Positions 62,161 through 64,000 of a DNA stretch of 64,000 nt are shown here, in pieces (position 1 is the first letter of the stretch; each line of letters starts with the position of its first letter). The position numbers and the translations under genes were made by a program. The notes under the pieces are model-generated. The model was not told the DNA's origin. It worked only from the letters and a program-made list of their open reading frames with translations, and did no database searches. The stretch comes from Pseudomonadota bacterium (lineage in GTDB: Bacteria; Pseudomonadota; Alphaproteobacteria; Rhizobiales; Methylopilaceae), in NCBI GenBank assembly GCA_023388965.1, contig JAEWFF010000035.1, positions 1-64,000 of the forward strand, read 5' to 3'.

Positions 62161-63423
62161 TTACTCGGCGGCCTGTACCGGTTCCTTGTTGCCGCCATCG
62201 ACGCCGAAGCGGCGCGCGACATAATCCTCGACCATCCGCGTAAAATCGGCGGCGAGCGTCGCGCCCTTCAGCGTCGTGACCTTCTGGCCGTCGATGAAGA
62301 CCGGCGCGGAGGGGCTTTCGCCCGTACCCGGCAGCGAGATGCCGATATCGGCGTGCTTGGATTCACCCGGTCCATTGACGATGCAGCCCATCACCGCGAC
62401 GTTCAGCGTTTCGACGCCCGGATAGGATTTCTTCCATTCCGGCATGCGGTTGATGATGTAGCCCTGAATATCGCGCGCGAGTTCCTGGAAGGTCGTGGAG
62501 GTCGTGCGGCCGCAGCCGGGGCAGGCGGCGACGAGCGGCACGAAGGTGCGGAAGCCCATGGTCTGCAGGATTTCCTGCGCGACGACGACTTCCTTGGTCC
62601 GGTCGCCGCCGGGTTCCGGGGTCAGCGAGATGCGGATCGTGTCGCCGACGCCCTGCTGAAGGATGACGCCGAGCGCTGCCGCCGAGGCGACGATGCCCTT
62701 CGAGCCCATGCCGGCTTCGGTAAGGCCGACATGCAGTGCGTAATCGCAGCGCGCGGCGAGGTCGAGATAGGTCGCGACCACGTCCTGCACGTTGGAAATC
62801 TTGGTCGAAATGATGATCTTGTCGCGCCCCATGCCGATTTCCTCGGCGCGGGCGCATGAATTGAGAACGCTACGGATCAGCGCCTCGCGCGTCACCGCGC
62901 GGGCATCGAGCGGGTTCGCGCTCCGGGAGTTCTCGTCCATCATCTCGGTCAGCATTTCGCCGTCGAGCGAGCCCCAATTGCCGCCGATGCGCACGGGCTT
63001 GTCGTGCTTCAGCGCCATCTCGATGATCTGCGAGAACTGCTTGTCCTTCTTCTCCTTGAAGCCCACATTGCCGGGATTGATGCGGTATTTCGCCAATGCC
63101 TCGGCGCAGGCCGGATGATCGGCGAGGAGCTTGTGGCCGATATAGTGGAAGTCGCCGACAAGCGGCACGTCCACGCCCATCCTGTCGAGTTTTTCGCGGA
63201 TATGCGGCACGCCCTTGGCGGCCTCGTCGCGGTCGACCGTGATGCGGACAATCTCCGAACCGGCGCGGGCCAGAGCCGCGACCTGCCTTACGGTGCCGTC
63301 GATATCGGCGGTGTCGGTGTTGGTCATAGACTGGACGACGACCGGATTGCCGCCGCCGACCACCACATTGCCGACCTTGACCCCGACCGACTGGCGGCGG
63401 CGATGCTTTATTTCGACGTCCAT
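62161..63423 (-). CDS. ispG: 4-hydroxy-3-methylbut-2-en-1-yl diphosphate synthase
   Basis: The penultimate enzyme of the MEP isoprenoid pathway, using a [4Fe-4S] cluster to reduce and open the cyclic diphosphate. The 420-residue protein has VVVQSMTNTDTADIDGTV, VPLVGDFHYIG, KYRINPGNVG and GGNWGSLDGEML. The cluster ligands are in LVAACPGCGRTT (two cysteines) and AVMGCIVNGPGESKHADIG. The form with this length lacks the extra central domain of plant and some bacterial IspG. Confidence 0.97.
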   Translation of the reverse strand: MDVEIKHRRRQSVGVKVGNVVVGGGNPVVVQSMTNTDTADIDGTVRQVAALARAGSEIVRITVDRDEAAKGVPHIREKLDRMGVDVPLVGDFHYIGHKLLADHPACAEALAKYRINPGNVGFKEKKDKQFSQIIEMALKHDKPVRIGGNWGSLDGEMLTEMMDENSRSANPLDARAVTREALIRSVLNSCARAEEIGMGRDKIIISTKISNVQDVVATYLDLAARCDYALHVGLTEAGMGSKGIVASAAALGVILQQGVGDTIRISLTPEPGGDRTKEVVVAQEILQTMGFRTFVPLVAACPGCGRTTSTTFQELARDIQGYIINRMPEWKKSYPGVETLNVAVMGCIVNGPGESKHADIGISLPGTGESPSAPVFIDGQKVTTLKGATLAADFTRMVEDYVARRFGVDGGNKEPVQAAE

Positions 63424-63498
63424 TACGTCCTCATTCCTTGCCTGCTGTCCGGGACATAGGGCATCCGGACGGGCTGTTTGAAGTCCTATAGCACAAGA

Positions 63499-63969
63499 TC
63501 AGCTCCGTGACGCGGCGCGGCAGGCCGCGCATTCGCCGGCGATCTCGACAAACTGGCCACGAGCCGCAAAGCCCGCTTTTGCCGCCATTTCGGCCAGAAG
63601 GTCGCCGATTTCGGCGCCCGAGGCCTCGGCGGCGGTTCCGCACTTTTCACATAGGAGGAAAACTACGACATCCGCATGGCCGTGATGATGATCGCAGGCC
63701 ACGAACGCGTTCCGGCTCTCGATGCGGTGAACAAGTCCTTGCCCCAGAAGGAAATCCAGCGCCCGGTAGATCGTGATCGGGGCCGGCCTCCGGTCGCCTT
63801 CCCGGGCGATATGCTCAATAAGATCATAAGCGCCGAGAGGTTGCGGGCTGGCGGCGAGAAGCTCCAGCACCCGCGCGCGCATGGGCGTCAGTCTCTCTCC
63901 GCGCTCCAGACAGAGACGTTCGGCACGCTCCAGCGCGGTATCGTGATCGTGGGAATGAGAATGGCTCAC
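63499..63969 (-). CDS. zur: Fur-family repressor, probably zinc-responsive Zur
   Basis: A 156-residue Fur-family DNA-binding protein. The His-rich N-terminus is MSHSHSHDHD. The winged helix includes RLTPMRARVLELLAASPQPLGAYDLIEHI and APITIYRALDFLLGQGLVHRI. The dimerisation domain has CDHHHGHAD and the structural zinc pairs CEKC (107-110) and CAAC (147-150). The His-rich start and the ACDHHHGHAD segment fit Zur better than Fur. It is the last gene in the window. Znu transporter genes, often adjacent, may lie beyond the edge. Confidence 0.88.
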   Translation of the reverse strand: MSHSHSHDHDTALERAERLCLERGERLTPMRARVLELLAASPQPLGAYDLIEHIAREGDRRPAPITIYRALDFLLGQGLVHRIESRNAFVACDHHHGHADVVVFLLCEKCGTAAEASGAEIGDLLAEMAAKAGFAARGQFVEIAGECAACRAASRS

Positions 63970-64000
63970 ATCCCATATGTAACATTATTCGTGTCGATTG
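63970..64000. promoter_or_regulatory. Possible Zur operator at the window edge
   Basis: An AT-rich stretch ATATGTAACATTAT just upstream of the zur start, in otherwise GC-rich DNA. It resembles an imperfect palindrome of the kind Fur-family repressors bind, so autoregulation or control of a divergent gene is possible. Confidence 0.25.

Overview
The window comes from a GC-rich alphaproteobacterium, most likely of the order Hyphomicrobiales (Rhizobiales). This rests on gene content and order (hemC-hemD-COG4223-hemY, rsmB-heparinase-purH, a 1,577-residue NAD-glutamate dehydrogenase, glnK-amtB, a LON-domain protein beside a CnoX-like thioredoxin) and on several families of dispersed palindromic repeats of the kind common in that group. 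The genus cannot be fixed from the sequence alone.

Layout, left to right. 1-5.2 kb: glyoxylate/hydroxypyruvate catabolism (gcl, hyi, glxR, a PanE-like reductase), divergent from the start of a probable TctC-type solute-binding protein. 5.4-9.5 kb: a QR-rich OmpA-family protein, an HPF/RaiA-cold-shock fusion, a frameshifted DUF91-type nuclease gene and tRNA-Thr(CGU). 9.5-16.5 kb: the haem-synthesis block on the minus strand, divergent from tsaD-gpsA-EVE. 17-29 kb: metY, rlmN, LemA/TPM membrane proteins, NAD-GDH and an MFS permease. 29-36 kb: purH, heparinase, rsmB, htpX, an SDHAF4-like factor and an extensin-like protein. 36-48 kb: acs, amtB-glnK with a sigma-54-like promoter, tesB, a UbiH-type hydroxylase, Trm112, LON-domain protein, cnoX, a GNAT enzyme, ppa, folD and yggT. 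56-64 kb: PPC-domain protein, two c-di-GMP proteins, rpmF, mtgA, an MFS permease, ispG and a Zur-like repressor.

The accessory centre is an approximately 8-kb genomic island between two perfect 119-bp direct repeats (48042-48160 and 55931-56049). Each repeat holds a complete tRNA-Ala(CGC) gene plus 39 bp of its upstream sequence. The island carries a tyrosine integrase, a small unknown protein, an SF2-type helicase with an unknown 235-residue partner, a serine resolvase with a repeat-rich upstream region, and a C5-methyltransferase overlapping a probable SacI-like restriction endonuclease, followed by a further unknown protein. Its codon use looks more AT-rich than the flanks. Near each end lies a 21-bp site with identical 8-bp arms and a different 5-bp centre, probably bound by the integrase or an excision factor.

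The rest is mostly conserved core metabolism. Dispersed repeats fill many intergenic gaps, and one supplies the start codon of a TPM-domain gene.
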